A stretch of 64,000 bases of DNA from Ambrosia x helenae (lineage: Eukaryota; Streptophyta; Magnoliopsida; Asterales; Asteraceae): contig CM061223.1 in assembly GCA_030844895.1 (NCBI GenBank), positions 10,055,994 to 10,119,993 on the forward strand. Direction: 5' to 3'. Positions 47,187-57,489 of this stretch are shown here, one piece after another; position 1 is the first letter of the stretch, and each line of letters starts with the position of its first letter. The notes below the pieces were generated by a model. That model made no database searches and was not told the origin of the DNA. It was given only the letters and a program-made list of their open reading frames with translations. Position numbers and translations under genes: made by a program.

Positions 47187-48304
47187 GAGAGGAGTTTAAA
47201 ATGTATAGCTGGTTGGGAAAATTTTGGGACCTATGGGCTTATTTGTTGTAAACGACGAATAATAATGGAAACATTTAATGAATAAAATTATTTGAGGAAA
47301 AATACAGGATGTTACAACTATGCACACATCTTCAAGCATTAATTCAAATCCTCAAGCAAGTAGAACCTGAAACATGTTAAGTTGAAAATATTTTGGGTTA
47401 ACAAAAGTTGGTGAGAATTACATAGGTTTTGATAATCGAATAAAATTGTTGTGCAATTCATGTGTCATGGCAATCTAGTCCATATGTGAAATCATACTAG
47501 AAGTAAATCGAGTGCATAATCAACCTTGTGACTGTTGTATTGTGGTACATCCCATACGCTCATGGTTCACTCGTTTATATTGCAGTAACAAACACCCACG
47601 CAACCTTTGTAGGAGGCACGTATCCGGGTGGGATTGTCAGTCCAATAGATCTATCAATGTATACCGTTTGGCTGATGAATGTTTATGCTAGAATTGTGCT
47701 TACCCTAGTCATGTTCAAGACATAATGCAACATAGAAATACACATAGACACATTGATGATTGAATTGCATAAATATTGTTGTAACATGTTTCACCCCAAA
47801 AATGGTGATAAATAGAAAAGGGGCTATGTAAAACTCACCTTAGCAAAATGTTATGTCTCGTAAAAAAAATAGAATATTGTGTTGTGAATGTATGCGAGGC
47901 GAATCCCAAAGACTCAACAACGTAGCTAGTCCAAATTGAAGAAAACGAAAAAGAAAGAATATCAAGCTTCCAATTCGCCAATTACAAGAGCTTATAATCA
48001 AAGCTTCAATTGTAGAAGTAATAGACTATAGAAGAAAGGTATGAGGGAAAGTTTAATCGGATTGAAACAATCGATTTAGAGGTGCAAAGTATAATGGGTC
48101 ATAGGTGGGTTTTTATACTAGTTTTGGAGTCAATTAGCCATTAAAATTGGTCAACACCATAAAGTAAGGTTTTATGATGAATTGACTATTTGACTAAGAC
48201 TTTGACTGTTTGACTAAGACTTTGACTAGGACTTTGACTATTTGACTCAAGGCTTTATTTAAAAAAAAATCTTGTATGTGAAAAAAAAAAAGAATTTAGA
48301 ATCA

Positions 48305-48338
<34 letters not shown>

Positions 48339-48975
48339 TATATACATTTATGTATGTATATAAGTTGTGAGTTAGGATAAATAAAGACTTAGGCACATTT
48401 GTATAATATTAATGATAAAGGTGTAATAAAAAAAATATATATATATATAAGGGCTTTTTATGTATTAAAATTTTGAGGAAAATTTTGCGATGTTACAGTC
48501 TCCCTTACTTTTAGGAACTTCGTCCCGAAGTTAAAAGAAAAACACCAGGTATACAATTGGTCGACTACCGAAAACCTTGATAAAATTTCTCACTACCTTA
48601 ACGTACCTGTAAATTCATGATTACGTTCCGGACCGTAATTATCAATTACCCTTACATTAGGGTTTTGTGTCCTTTTATGACTCTACCGATTGTTGAGCAG
48701 GTTCGATAGTCTCCACCAGTCGTTGAGCAGGTTGTAGGGCCTCCCCCGACTGTTGGAAAGACATGATGACCTCTACCAATCGTTGAGTAGGTTGTTTGGT
48801 AGTCAACTAATTGTTGTACAAGTAAGCAAGTATGATTATAGATATAGCAATTAGTTCACATTCAAACAAGCATGCACTCAGATGTTATGATAATACTTGA
48901 ATTTATTACGTGAATCAAAAAGTGTCAATACATAGAATTAAAAAGTAGACATCATTCAAATGGTGGGGTTTGCTG

Positions 48976-49614
48976 TTAAGTAGCTGGAGGGTCTTGATCT
49001 CGATTTAGTTTAGGGCATCGGTTACGGAAATGATTTGGGTTTCCACATTCATAGCATTGACCATAGTTGTATTTACCAGGACGATTAAGATTAGCAACCT
49101 GAGCAGGGTTGGTTGGTTGGTTGGTGTTAGGGTTTGGGGACTCACGACATGTGTTGACCAGATGGCCATACCTATCACAATTGGTGCACCGGCGATACAC
49201 TGAAACAGTGGGGTGATGTCGTTTGCATGTGTTACACAATGGAAAGTTTCTTGTATAGGGTTTCTTGTTAGAAGCTTGTGTAGTGAGGTTTACATTAGGA
49301 TCCCTGGTCTTGCGCTTCTGGTTCTCGGTATTTACCGCGGCCACAATACTTGTTTTCTTGCCTTTCCGAACTAAGGTCCCGTTCTTTATGTGATTTCCAT
49401 CGCCATTTCCATTTCCATTGCCGTTCCCATTCATTGGGATGACTTGAGCCAACAAGTTAGAAACCAGAGTTGTGATTTGTTGCGCCATTTGTTGGGAAAT
49501 AATCGCAGCCAGTTGGGCATCAACACCTTTGTTGTTTTTGTTGTTGTTGTGGTTGTTGTTACTTTCCTCTTGGTTTTCACCACTGTTATTGCGAGTGCTG
49601 CGACGTGGAGACAT
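48976..49614 (-). CDS. Gag-derived zinc-knuckle protein without a capsid domain
   Basis: The start is set at the ATG at 49614 (MSPRRSTRNN), typical of gypsy gag N-termini, giving 212 residues. After an Asn-rich stretch and DAQLAAIISQQMAQQI there is a short Asn/Gly run. The protein then goes straight to a basic region and three Cys/His motifs: CNTCKRHH, CTNCDRYGHLVNTC and CYECGNPNHFRNRC. The last two are CX2CX4HX4C knuckles that bind RNA. The roughly 200-residue capsid domain expected between these parts is missing. The frame is intact, so it may act in trans on RNA or be a recent relic. Confidence 0.85.
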   Translation of the reverse strand: MSPRRSTRNNSGENQEESNNNHNNNKNNKGVDAQLAAIISQQMAQQITTLVSNLLAQVIPMNGNGNGNGNGDGNHIKNGTLVRKGKKTSIVAAVNTENQKRKTRDPNVNLTTQASNKKPYTRNFPLCNTCKRHHPTVSVYRRCTNCDRYGHLVNTCRESPNPNTNQPTNPAQVANLNRPGKYNYGQCYECGNPNHFRNRCPKLNRDQDPPAT

Positions 49615-51986
49615 GATCTGTAAGGGACACAATGAAGGTTCAATGTGGCATGGAATGAATGAGGTGATATAAGGAATGTAATCATTTATTCATTAATTAA
49701 AACGAATAAACGAAAACGTTGACGTATCAAAGATTTCAGATTCCAATAACATAGTGAAGACATGCTTTAGCCTATAAGTGAACACTCATCCCGAGAATTC
49801 CCAGGTAGGCATCCGGGTCCCTCGTCTGATTGGGATATATGCGCAATGCCAGCCTAGACAGAAGACTCAGAATACAGGCGTTCACCCTTCCAGATTGCAC
49901 GTGTTCGTTATTAAAATCTAGAACTTCGACGAGATCTCAAGGTGGTTCAGGTTAAACCTGAGGATTTTGTCCTATTAGTCTGAGAGTAGATCCAGTGATG
50001 GAGAGCAACCTTCTTGTAAGGATGAAAGTAGGGATAAGAAGTAGGAGGGAGATAGAGAATAGCAAGTAAAAGAAGCAAGTACTGGTTAAATCCTATGGTT
50101 ATAGACTAGATTATTTTTCTAATAACCTAATTCCCTATAACCATGGCTCTGATACCAATCTGTAACACCCCAACCGATGGCGGAAACATCGGGATGTCAC
50201 GTATTGATGATTGTTCAGTAGCTCATGGTAAATAATTATTCTCATTATATGATTTAGATAAATTACATACAATTGTTCTACAAGAATTCATACATCAAAT
50301 TGAATAAAACTATGCACACATCTTCAAGCATTAATTCAAATCCTCAAGCAAGTAGAACCTGAAACATGTTAAGTTGAAAATATTTTGGGTCAACAAAAGT
50401 TGGTGAGAAGTACATAGGTTTTGATAATCGAATAAAATTGTTGTGCAATTCATGTGTCATGGCAATCTAGTCCATATGTGAAATCATACTAGAAGTAAAT
50501 CGAGTGCATAATCAACCTTGTGACTGTTGTATTGTGGTACATCCCATACGCTCATGGTTCACTCGTTTATATTGCAGTAACAAACACCCACGCAACCTTT
50601 GTAGGAGGCACGTATCCGGGTGGGATTGTCAGTCCAATAGATCTATCAATGTATACCGTTTGGCTGATGAATGTTTATGCTAGAATTGTGCTTACCCTAG
50701 TCATGTTCAAGACATAATGCAACATAGAAATACACATAGACACATTGATGATTGAATTGCATAAATATTGTTGTAACATGTTTCACCCCAAAAATGGTGA
50801 TAAATAGAAAAGGGGCTATGTAAAACTCACCTTAGCAAAATGTTATGTCTCGTAAAAAAAATAGAATATTGTGTTGTGAATGTATGCGAGGCGAATCCCA
50901 AAGACTCAACAACGTAGCTAGTCCAAATTGAAGAAAACGAAAAAGAAAGAATATCAAGCTTCCAATTCGCCAATTACAAGAGCTTATAATCAAAGCTTCA
51001 ATTGTAGAAGTAATAGACTATAGAAGAAAGGTATGAGGGAAAGTTTAATCGGATTGAAACAATCGATTTAGAGGTGCAAAGTATAATGGGTCATAGGTGG
51101 GTTTTTATACTAGTTTTGGAGTCAATTAGCCATTAAAATTGGTCAACACCATAAAGTAAGGTTTTATGATGAATTGACTATTTGACTAAGACTTTGACTG
51201 TTTGACTAAGACTTTGACTAGGACTTTGACTATTTGACTCAAGGCTTTATTTAAAAAAAAAATCTTGTATGTGAAAAAAAAAAGAATTTAGAATCATATT
51301 ATTATTATTATTATTATTTATATACATTTATGTATGTATATAAGTTGTGAGTTAGGATAAATAAAGACTTAGGCACATTTGTATAATATTAATGATAAAG
51401 GTGTAATAAAAAAATATATATATATATAAGGGCTTTTTATGTATTAAAATTTTGAGGAAAATTTTGCGATGTTACAACGATGAAGCCCAGGTCCCTGTCT
51501 TCGATCCTCACACACACACTCTCTGTTAGCAAAGTGGAGAGGGGATAGATGTTGGTGGTGGTTGCAGGTTGTTGTCATTGTGTGGCGGCAGTGGGTGGTG
51601 GTGTGGTGACAGGTGGTGGTTATGGTGGGTTGTTAAGGTGTGGTGAGGATAGGTGGTGGTGGTGGTGGTGTAGGTAAGTGTGTGTATATATAATTCTTTA
51701 TTATTATTATTATTAAATTATTTTTTTTAATAATTATAAAAAAAATTAATTAAAAAAGACATGTGTCAATGTGGGGCCCATGTTTTTAACCAAGTGTACA
51801 GATTTTGCCACGTGGACTGTCACGTGAATTGTCATGTTGGCACTTAACAGAAAAACTTAACTGGTGTTAGTTTGGGACCAACTAAATAAAAACATTGACA
51901 AGTTGGGACTGTTATATTACAACTTTCAAATTGGGATTATTGTCTTCCAATTCCCTAAAGTTGGGATTATTTAATTCCATTTCCTC

Positions 51987-52242
51987 TTTTATATATTGGG
52001 TCCATCATAACTATGAATTTATCTTTTTTGTATTTGATATATGATATATTGTTGATTAATGTTTATGACATATAGGATTAGTTCTTTGGAACATTATAGC
52101 GACAACAATAGCATGGATTAAAGGAGAAGGTTGGTGATATATATATCATAGTGTGTGGTGTTCTTGAGGTTGCGACAACTGTATGGACCAGCCTATTTTG
52201 CTCAAGACATTGTGATTTGGGGTCAAGTTCATGTATTGATAA
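51987..52242. other. Short unassigned spacer
   Basis: Noncoding sequence between the long-TIR element and the second copia LTR. Confidence 0.5.
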
Positions 52243-52965
52243 TGTTAAAAATATAATTACTAATAGATGTAATTATATTTCACTTTTATACTTACCTTTT
52301 ATTATTTGATATTTCTTTTATTATATATTCTAATTATGTGTTTTTGTTTTAAATAAATATGAGGGTTTGGGCTTGGTGTTTATTTTGGATCATGAAGAAT
52401 GGATCAGGATTGGAGCTGCTGGTTGATAGGCCCGAATAGATAAAGCAGATAGGAGAGCCCGTGGTGTGTTGAGCCCAGAAAGGAGAGCCCGTCTGTTTGG
52501 CCCAGCTTGTGCTTATTCGAGGTGGATTGCCGGCGTGGCAATCCCCTAGCCTAAATATGGATGGATCAGATGTATTGATGGTGGGTTTCTTTCATGCTGA
52601 TCCAACGTTGATAATAGGCTCGGGTGTGTTTTCTCTCGAGCCTAATACCTGGCTATATATAGCTTGTCTCGTCCATTGTGTACCAGTTTTGTCAAGTCTG
52701 AGTTTTCTTGTTTCTCTTTTTCTCTCTGTGTTAGGGTTTGTATTTGATCATCTGTTAATGATCTATCGTAGCCTTTGTAATTGAGATCATATATTAATGA
52801 TCTCAGATTAGTGAGAGTTGGTCAAGATCATATGTTAATGATATGTGTCGTTGTTTAGGGTTTTGATTCAGTTGATCAAACCTTTTGTTCTTGATTTCTT
52901 TGTAACAGTCTTATCAGTAATTCCAGTTTACATTTTGTTTCTTTGTTTATCACCATATTTTGACA
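52243..52965 (+). repeat. 5' LTR of copia-2
   Basis: It starts TGTTAAAAAT like copia-1 and ends GACA before the primer site. A TATA box (GGCTATATATAGC) lies near 52650. Repeated GATCATNTGTTAATGAT motifs occur at about 52745-52845. Confidence 0.75.
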
Positions 52966-52977
52966 TGATATCAGTGC
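52966..52977 (+). promoter_or_regulatory. Mutated initiator-Met-tRNA primer site (copia-2)
   Basis: TGATATCAGTGC differs from TGGTATCAGAGC at two positions but sits exactly after the LTR end. Confidence 0.8.
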
Positions 52978-53935
52978 TTTAAGGCTCTGATCTGTTCGTC
53001 TTCCGCTCACTTTAGGGTTTCTCTGTGTTCTTGTGTTCTTGAGGGCTCTAGAGTCTGGTTGTTGATAGATCGTGGGATTTCTGGTTGAAAGAAGACGGTT
53101 TATACTTAGATCTGAAGTTCATCATCAGATCTAGGGCTTGGTACTTCTCTCGGAGCTGATTGGATTCTGGAACGACTTGAAGCTTATTTTCTTGCTCTCT
53201 GACTCGTAACCCTAAGTGAAGGTTACGAGTTACGAGTTTATTGGCGAAACCCTAACTTGGGTCCTCTTGGTGAGACTGTTCCTTGACCTTGTTTAATTTC
53301 TGTTGTATCTAGGAGCATTGTCCGGGTTAGGGGGACCGGAATTGGCTCAACAATTTGTGTGTCTATTTGTGTTGTCTTGATTTACATTGTGTATGATCAG
53401 TCATTTGTTGAGTACTTACTGGTGTGCATAGGTAGATACATATTCCCTCGTTAAGACATGTCTAGGCACTCTTGAGTGATGAACCTGGAATCTTGACACT
53501 AACGGGGCTTCGTTTGTTGCATACTTAAGTGCTTAGTAATTGATTGATCTATACTTGTCTAGGACTGTACTTGTTTTAATTGGTAGATACAATGTCTGAT
53601 AATGATAATGATAATAGCAGTAGTTCTAGTGAAGGTAGAGAGAGACTTGGTGGTGTTACTCTAATCAGTAAACTTGATTCAAGTTATCCTCTCTATCTTC
53701 ATGCTAGTGACTCAGCTAATCTCACTATCATTAGTGTGTGTGACATCCGTCACTTTCTTATTTAATTTAACATTTCTATGTACGTTGAAACCTCAATAAA
53801 TACGACGTTGCATTTTTATCATTTTCGAACGTTCAAAAAAAATATATTCTGTGACACATTCGGGTTTACATAATCATACTATAAGTTTATAACAACTCAA
53901 AAATAAAGGGAAAATTGTCTAAAAAATAAATGCTT

Positions 53936-54006
53936 GGGACGGGGTTCGAACCCGCGTCCCAAACCGGCCCAACACACACACGTTTCAAACCAACTGAGCT
54001 ATACCA
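53936..54006 (-). other. tRNA-like A/B-box module, antisense to the LTR
   Basis: On minus, TAGCTCAGTTGG (54001-53990) and GGGTTCGAACCCC (53953-53941) match the A-box and B-box. GGACGCGGGTTCGAACCCCGTCC surrounds the B-box. It lies upstream of the TATA box, as does the antisense module in the 2123-4665 LTR. Confidence 0.6.
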
Positions 54007-54599
54007 TATTCTTGTTTTGAAACCCACAGCGAATTTATTATATATCTTGCCTAAATTCGAACCAGTTGACTTGAAAAGTCAACTGCATCGATCGAACACC
54101 ACAATCAATCATCCATACGCGTGATTTGATCCTGTTATGGAAGGATTTGAATGCCCTTGACCATTATGCGTCAATTACAGCAGCAATTATCATCAAAACC
54201 TTCCAAATTGAAGCCATTCATGCGTCATCATCATCATGTGAGTCAATACTTACCAAATCATTAATCCGACCCTCACACTATAAATTGAACCTCCCACAAC
54301 ACTCTCCAATCGCCGAATACACTCTCTCAATCCCCAATTTCTTGTTAATTCAACTGTTCTAGAGGTTTTGTTCGAGGTTTGACTTTCGGGTTGACTAAAC
54401 GATTTGTATACGAATCGTTACTGTAAGTTCCTTTTTCTTGTTGGGTTTTGTTCATCGGTACATAACAAACAATAGCCCCAAGAGTCCAGGGGCTATTGAT
54501 CCCTAATTTTTGTGATTGGAAAGTTAGGGCACGGTTTGGTAGAATTGGGGAAGAACACACTTGCAGGAAACCTATAAAGTTTTTGTGAAACGAAAATAA

Positions 54600-54682
54600 A
54601 CAACCAACTGATCTAGATCAGTTGGTTTACCCACCTTGTTGAGGAACCCGAACCGGCCAATGGCCAAGGTTCGAACCCCACA
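54600..54682 (+). other. tRNA-like A/B-box module, sense (first)
   Basis: TAGATCAGTTGG (54614-54625) and AGGTTCGAACCCC (54667-54679) resemble the A- and B-boxes, with GAACCGGCCA between them. Confidence 0.5.
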
Positions 54683-54779
54683 AAAAGCTTTTATTTTTCC
54701 TTCATTTTAAACTATTTATCCCTTAACACAAATAAACCTATATAATTAATTTGAAACCAAAATAATTCGTTCTCAAGGT

Positions 54780-54850
54780 GTGGCTCAGTTGATGGCCACA
54801 CTTGTGATAAAACTCGAACCGGCCAGAGGCCCGGGTTCGACTCCCATAAC
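54780..54850 (+). other. tRNA-like A/B-box module, sense (second)
   Basis: TGGCTCAGTTGA (54781-54792) and GGGTTCGACTCCC (54833-54845) resemble the A- and B-boxes, again with CGAACCGGCCA between. It lies between the TATA box and donor of the LTR. Confidence 0.55.
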
Positions 54851-55690
54851 CAACAAACATTTTTTTCCCTTTTATATATATATATATATATATGTAATAT
54901 ATTAATCTTTTAAAATAGTTTTTAAATACTAAAAGTGGTTTTTAAAATTCTACAAAAATTACTGTATGATCTTCTAATGGTAAAGTTCATTGTACAATTT
55001 TTAGTTTTTCAAAAATAATTTATTTAATATATATTATAAATATTACAAGTTTATTCATTTATAATTGTAAAATTCAATAAAAATATCTAAACGATTTTAT
55101 TAAATTCCACAAAAAATATCCTAAACTTGTATAGCAATAAACATTTCAGAAATAATTTTTATTTCTAAAAAACCTTTCATTTTATATTTTTAATTAATTT
55201 TTGTTAGTTTTAATCATAAATAAATCATAATAAATTCATTTTTCAATATTTTTGCAACAAAATTTTATATAAATTATTTCTATTTATTTAGAACTGAAAT
55301 ACAATTTTTAATTCAAAAATTCTTTAATTTTAATATTTTTAAATATTAAAGTTATATTTTGACAATTTGAAATAAATAGATTAAATATTCCATTTTCAAG
55401 AAAATAATTTTATAAAAATTATTTTCATACTTAAAACTTTATATTGTGACCATCATTAACTTAAAAATTTACAAAAAGACTTTTGTTTATTTATTTATTA
55501 AATTTCTTATATTTAATAAACAATTTGATTATTAATCAAACAAATACTTATCCCCATTTCGAGACCCTAGAAATACATGTATCCTAGAATTATTTCCCTT
55601 ACACATTATCAAATTCTTTAGGTTAATCCTTTGGGATAATTCCAACTCAAATTACGTTGTCCGGTTGAACTTCAAGCTATTACGTGAACA

Positions 55691-56197
55691 GTGAGTATTT
55701 CCTATCCCCTTTTTGTATTTATTCACTTTTGGGGTGTTACATGTACACTTATACAAAATACACATACAAGTTCACATTTTTACAATACAATTCTAGTACA
55801 TTGTGCATTTGCTTACATACGTTCTTTATGCTTAGAAATTACATGTAGAATACATTTGTACTTAGTGAAATCATTAACCATGTACAAGCCGACCTTAACA
55901 TTGGATAGCGCTATTTGGATTGACAACCCGCCTAGGTTGATTCTCCCCTTTTCATCGGAGAATCCGTGGTCATTGTTAAGCTTTTATCCATTTATTGGAT
56001 AAGTACACCACCGTTCATTTAGTACATTATACAGTCACAGGATTGATTTCGCTCATTTGTATGATACATAGTTTACATATTTGCACTGTAGCTTGCACTT
56101 GAATTATATATCTTTTTCAACTTACTATATATATTAAAAGTAGGAATGCTCACCAACATTTCATATGTTGACCAAACCTATTTTGTACATGTTTCAG
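55691..56197 (+). other. Putative intron inside the LTR
   Basis: GTGAGTATTT at 55691, GCTCACC with branch A at 56152, and TGTTTCAG|GTGCAG at 56197. Branch to acceptor is 45 nt. It is the only plus-strand member of the set and shows the same signal order. Confidence 0.5.
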
Positions 56198-57081
56198 GTG
56201 CAGTTTGATCTAGTGCTTTAGCATGGGACTTTTAGTGCTTTATTTTAATCAGTTACTTCAATAATTATGTTTCATTTAAACTTTGTTTTTTCCATTTCCA
56301 TGTAAGACAATTTGGCTTATTCAATAATATTTACATTTTAGTACCATGTGCTTTTGAACAATCGTCACTACGTGACACCTCGATGATTCCGCCATCGGTT
56401 GGGGTGTTACAGTGTGAAACTTAAGGGAACTAAAAATTATACTGTGTGGTCAAATGCTATGATTCTTGATTTACAAGTTAAGAATAAGTAAGGATTTGTT
56501 AATGGTGATTGTGTTAGGCCTACTGATGACCCTGTTTTAGGAAGACAATGGGATCGTTGTAATTCCATTGTTCTTACTTGGATATTAAATTCTATTGCTG
56601 AAGATTTGTATATGGGTCAGGTCTATTCTAAACTTGCATATGATGTATGGAAAGACTTAAAATACACATATAATAAAATTGATGGTTCTGTCATATTTGA
56701 CACTTATCAAAAAATTAATCATTTTAACCAGAGTGGTATGTCTGTTGCTGAGTATTATCATAAGTTGCATGTTATGTGGCAATATCTTGATCAAATGTTA
56801 CATATACCTGCTTGTACTTGTGATGTTTCTAAACAGTTTAATGATTTAAGTCATTTGATAAAACTAATGCAATTTCTAATGGGATTGGATAATATGTATA
56901 GTGTTGTAAGGACCAATTTGCTAATAAGGGATCCTTTACCTACGGTAAAGGAGGCATTTGATATAGTATCAAAAGAAGAGTCACATAGGAACTCTAATGT
57001 TACCATGTCTAAAGAACAAGGACCAACTGTGGGATTTTTTGCTAAAACCAGTCAAAACTAGAAACTAGGAAAAAGAATGCC

Positions 57082-57277
57082 TGTAAGATCCCACATCGGT
57101 TGAGAAGGAGAACAAACACTTCCTTATAAGGGGTGGGGGAACCTTCTCTACCAGACGCGTTTTGGCCAGTCCTTCGGGAGTGAGACCAATGCAAAACCGT
57201 GAATCTGGCACCAGTCTGATACGACTGGGCGGGCAAAGCGGACAATATCGTGGTACGGGCTACCTTGGGCTGTTACA
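57082..57277 (+). mobile_element. TRIM solo LTR, 196 bp, TSD ATGCC
   Basis: It begins TGTAAGATCCCACATCGG and ends GGGCTGTTACA, with CCTTATAAGG and GACAATATCG inside. This matches a small LTR type widespread in flowering plants (from memory). ATGCC at 57077-57081 and 57278-57282 is an exact TSD. Confidence 0.92.
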
Positions 57278-57447
57278 ATGCCAGGATTAGCAATCAAAAT
57301 CCTAACCTTAAATGCTCCCACTGTGACAAAGTAGGACATATTGTGGACAAATGCTTTGAAATCATAGGATATCCTACCTGGATGAAAAATAAAAGTGGTT
57401 TTAGAAAAAGAAATGTAACCAGTAACAATGTCACTAGTGGTCCTTCT

Positions 57448-57489
<42 letters not shown>
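57278..57489 (+). pseudogene. copia-2 zinc-knuckle fragment with poly-Asn microsatellite
   Basis: After the TRIM, gag resumes as NPNLKCSHCDKVGHIVDKCF followed by EIIGYPTWM, an intact CX2CX4HX4C knuckle. It then runs into (AAT)n at about 57450-57489, encoding poly-Asn, where the next element begins. Confidence 0.88.

Larger units (their letters stand above)
42484..47316 (-). mobile_element. Inner LTR retrotransposon, nested in the left LTR of the outer one, TSD ACTAT
   Basis: LTRs are 42484-43770 and 46026-47316, with internal region 43771-46025. ACTAT at 42479-42483 and 47317-47321 is an exact TSD. The primer site is at 46011-46022 (minus), and the polypurine tract AAAAGTAGGGGAGAC lies just inside 43771. 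The LTRs are nearly identical apart from small indels in A and ATT runs. The interior lacks the gag ORF seen in the outer element and holds a 30-bp tandem repeat. Confidence 0.95.
42331..51476 (-). mobile_element. Gag-only LTR retrotransposon (outer), TSD ACGAT
   Basis: The left LTR is 42331-42483 plus 47322-48497 (split by the inner element), the internal region 48498-50160 and the right LTR 50161-51476. ACGAT at 42326-42330 and 51477-51481 is an exact TSD. The primer site (GCTCTGATACCA on plus, 50146-50157) adjoins the right LTR, and a purine tract (AGTAAGGGAGAC on minus) adjoins the left one, so the element reads on minus. The 1.66-kb interior encodes only a gag-derived protein. No protease, reverse transcriptase or integrase is present, so replication would need proteins from another element. 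Few LTR differences indicate a young insertion. Confidence 0.95.
41944..51529 (+). pseudogene. ORF of 144 codons split by the 42331-51476 insertion
   Basis: An ATG at 41944 opens 129 codons up to the insertion point at 42330. Sequence after the right TSD copy (51482-51529) continues in the same frame for 15 codons to TAG. The predicted protein is Ser/Pro/Thr-rich with an internal duplication of YLSLSSSP(I/V)KLGL and an acidic EDEDEDD run just before the break. I do not recognise it. It may be captured host sequence. Confidence 0.5.
41441..51986. mobile_element. Long-TIR (MULE-like) element carrying an ORF, split by nested LTR elements
   Basis: The left arm at about 41443-41645 is repeated inverted at about 51770-51986, both from AAATGGAATTAAATAAT at the tip to AAAACGTGAGCCCCAC or its variant inside. 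Inner CCACC-rich (41780-41840) and GGTGG-rich (51550-51670) stretches extend the symmetry. Without the nested LTR elements it is about 1.4 kb. Long TIRs without a transposase suggest a non-autonomous Mutator-like element, but I found no clear 9-bp TSD. Confidence 0.75.
53739..56411 (+). mobile_element. Solo LTR of the long-LTR family, plus orientation, TSD GTGTG
   Basis: It begins TGTGACATCC and ends GGGGTGTTACA. GTGTG at 53734-53738 and 56412-56416 is an exact TSD, and gag continues across the gap. Sense signals: TATA box CTATAAATT (about 54279-54287), donor ACA|GTGAGTATT at 55691, CTCAC with A at 56152, acceptor GTTTCAG at 56197, ATAGCGCTAT at 55905-55914 and a terminal hairpin CGATG/CATCG. 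Three tRNA-like modules lie at 53936-54850. The part from about 54860 to 55600 is AT-rich. Confidence 0.92.
53591..57081 (+). pseudogene. copia-2 gag pseudogene, interrupted by a solo LTR
   Basis: The N-terminal part (53591-53738) starts MSDNDNDNSSSSSEG and reaches LTIISV. The frame resumes after the solo LTR at 56412 with KLKGTKNYTVW and continues through GRQWDRCNSIVLTWILNSI and MSVAEYYHKLHVMWQYLDQM to about 57060. A TAA interrupts at about 56488 and a TAG at 57060. The retained Trp in HVMWQ shows the residue lost to a stop in copia-1. Confidence 0.9.
52243..57489 (+). mobile_element. Degenerate Ty1/copia element (copia-2), 5' part only
   Basis: It has a 5' LTR, primer site, gag and zinc knuckle, interrupted by insertions at 53739, 57082 and 57490. 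Whatever followed the knuckle lies beyond the last insertion and outside the window. Gag is closely similar to copia-1, so both belong to one lineage. Frame damage is lighter than in copia-1. Confidence 0.88.

Noticed and set aside
49390..49685. Frames overlapping the gag ORF on both strands
   Set aside because: They are shadows of the Asn-rich gag region (GTT/AAC repeats).
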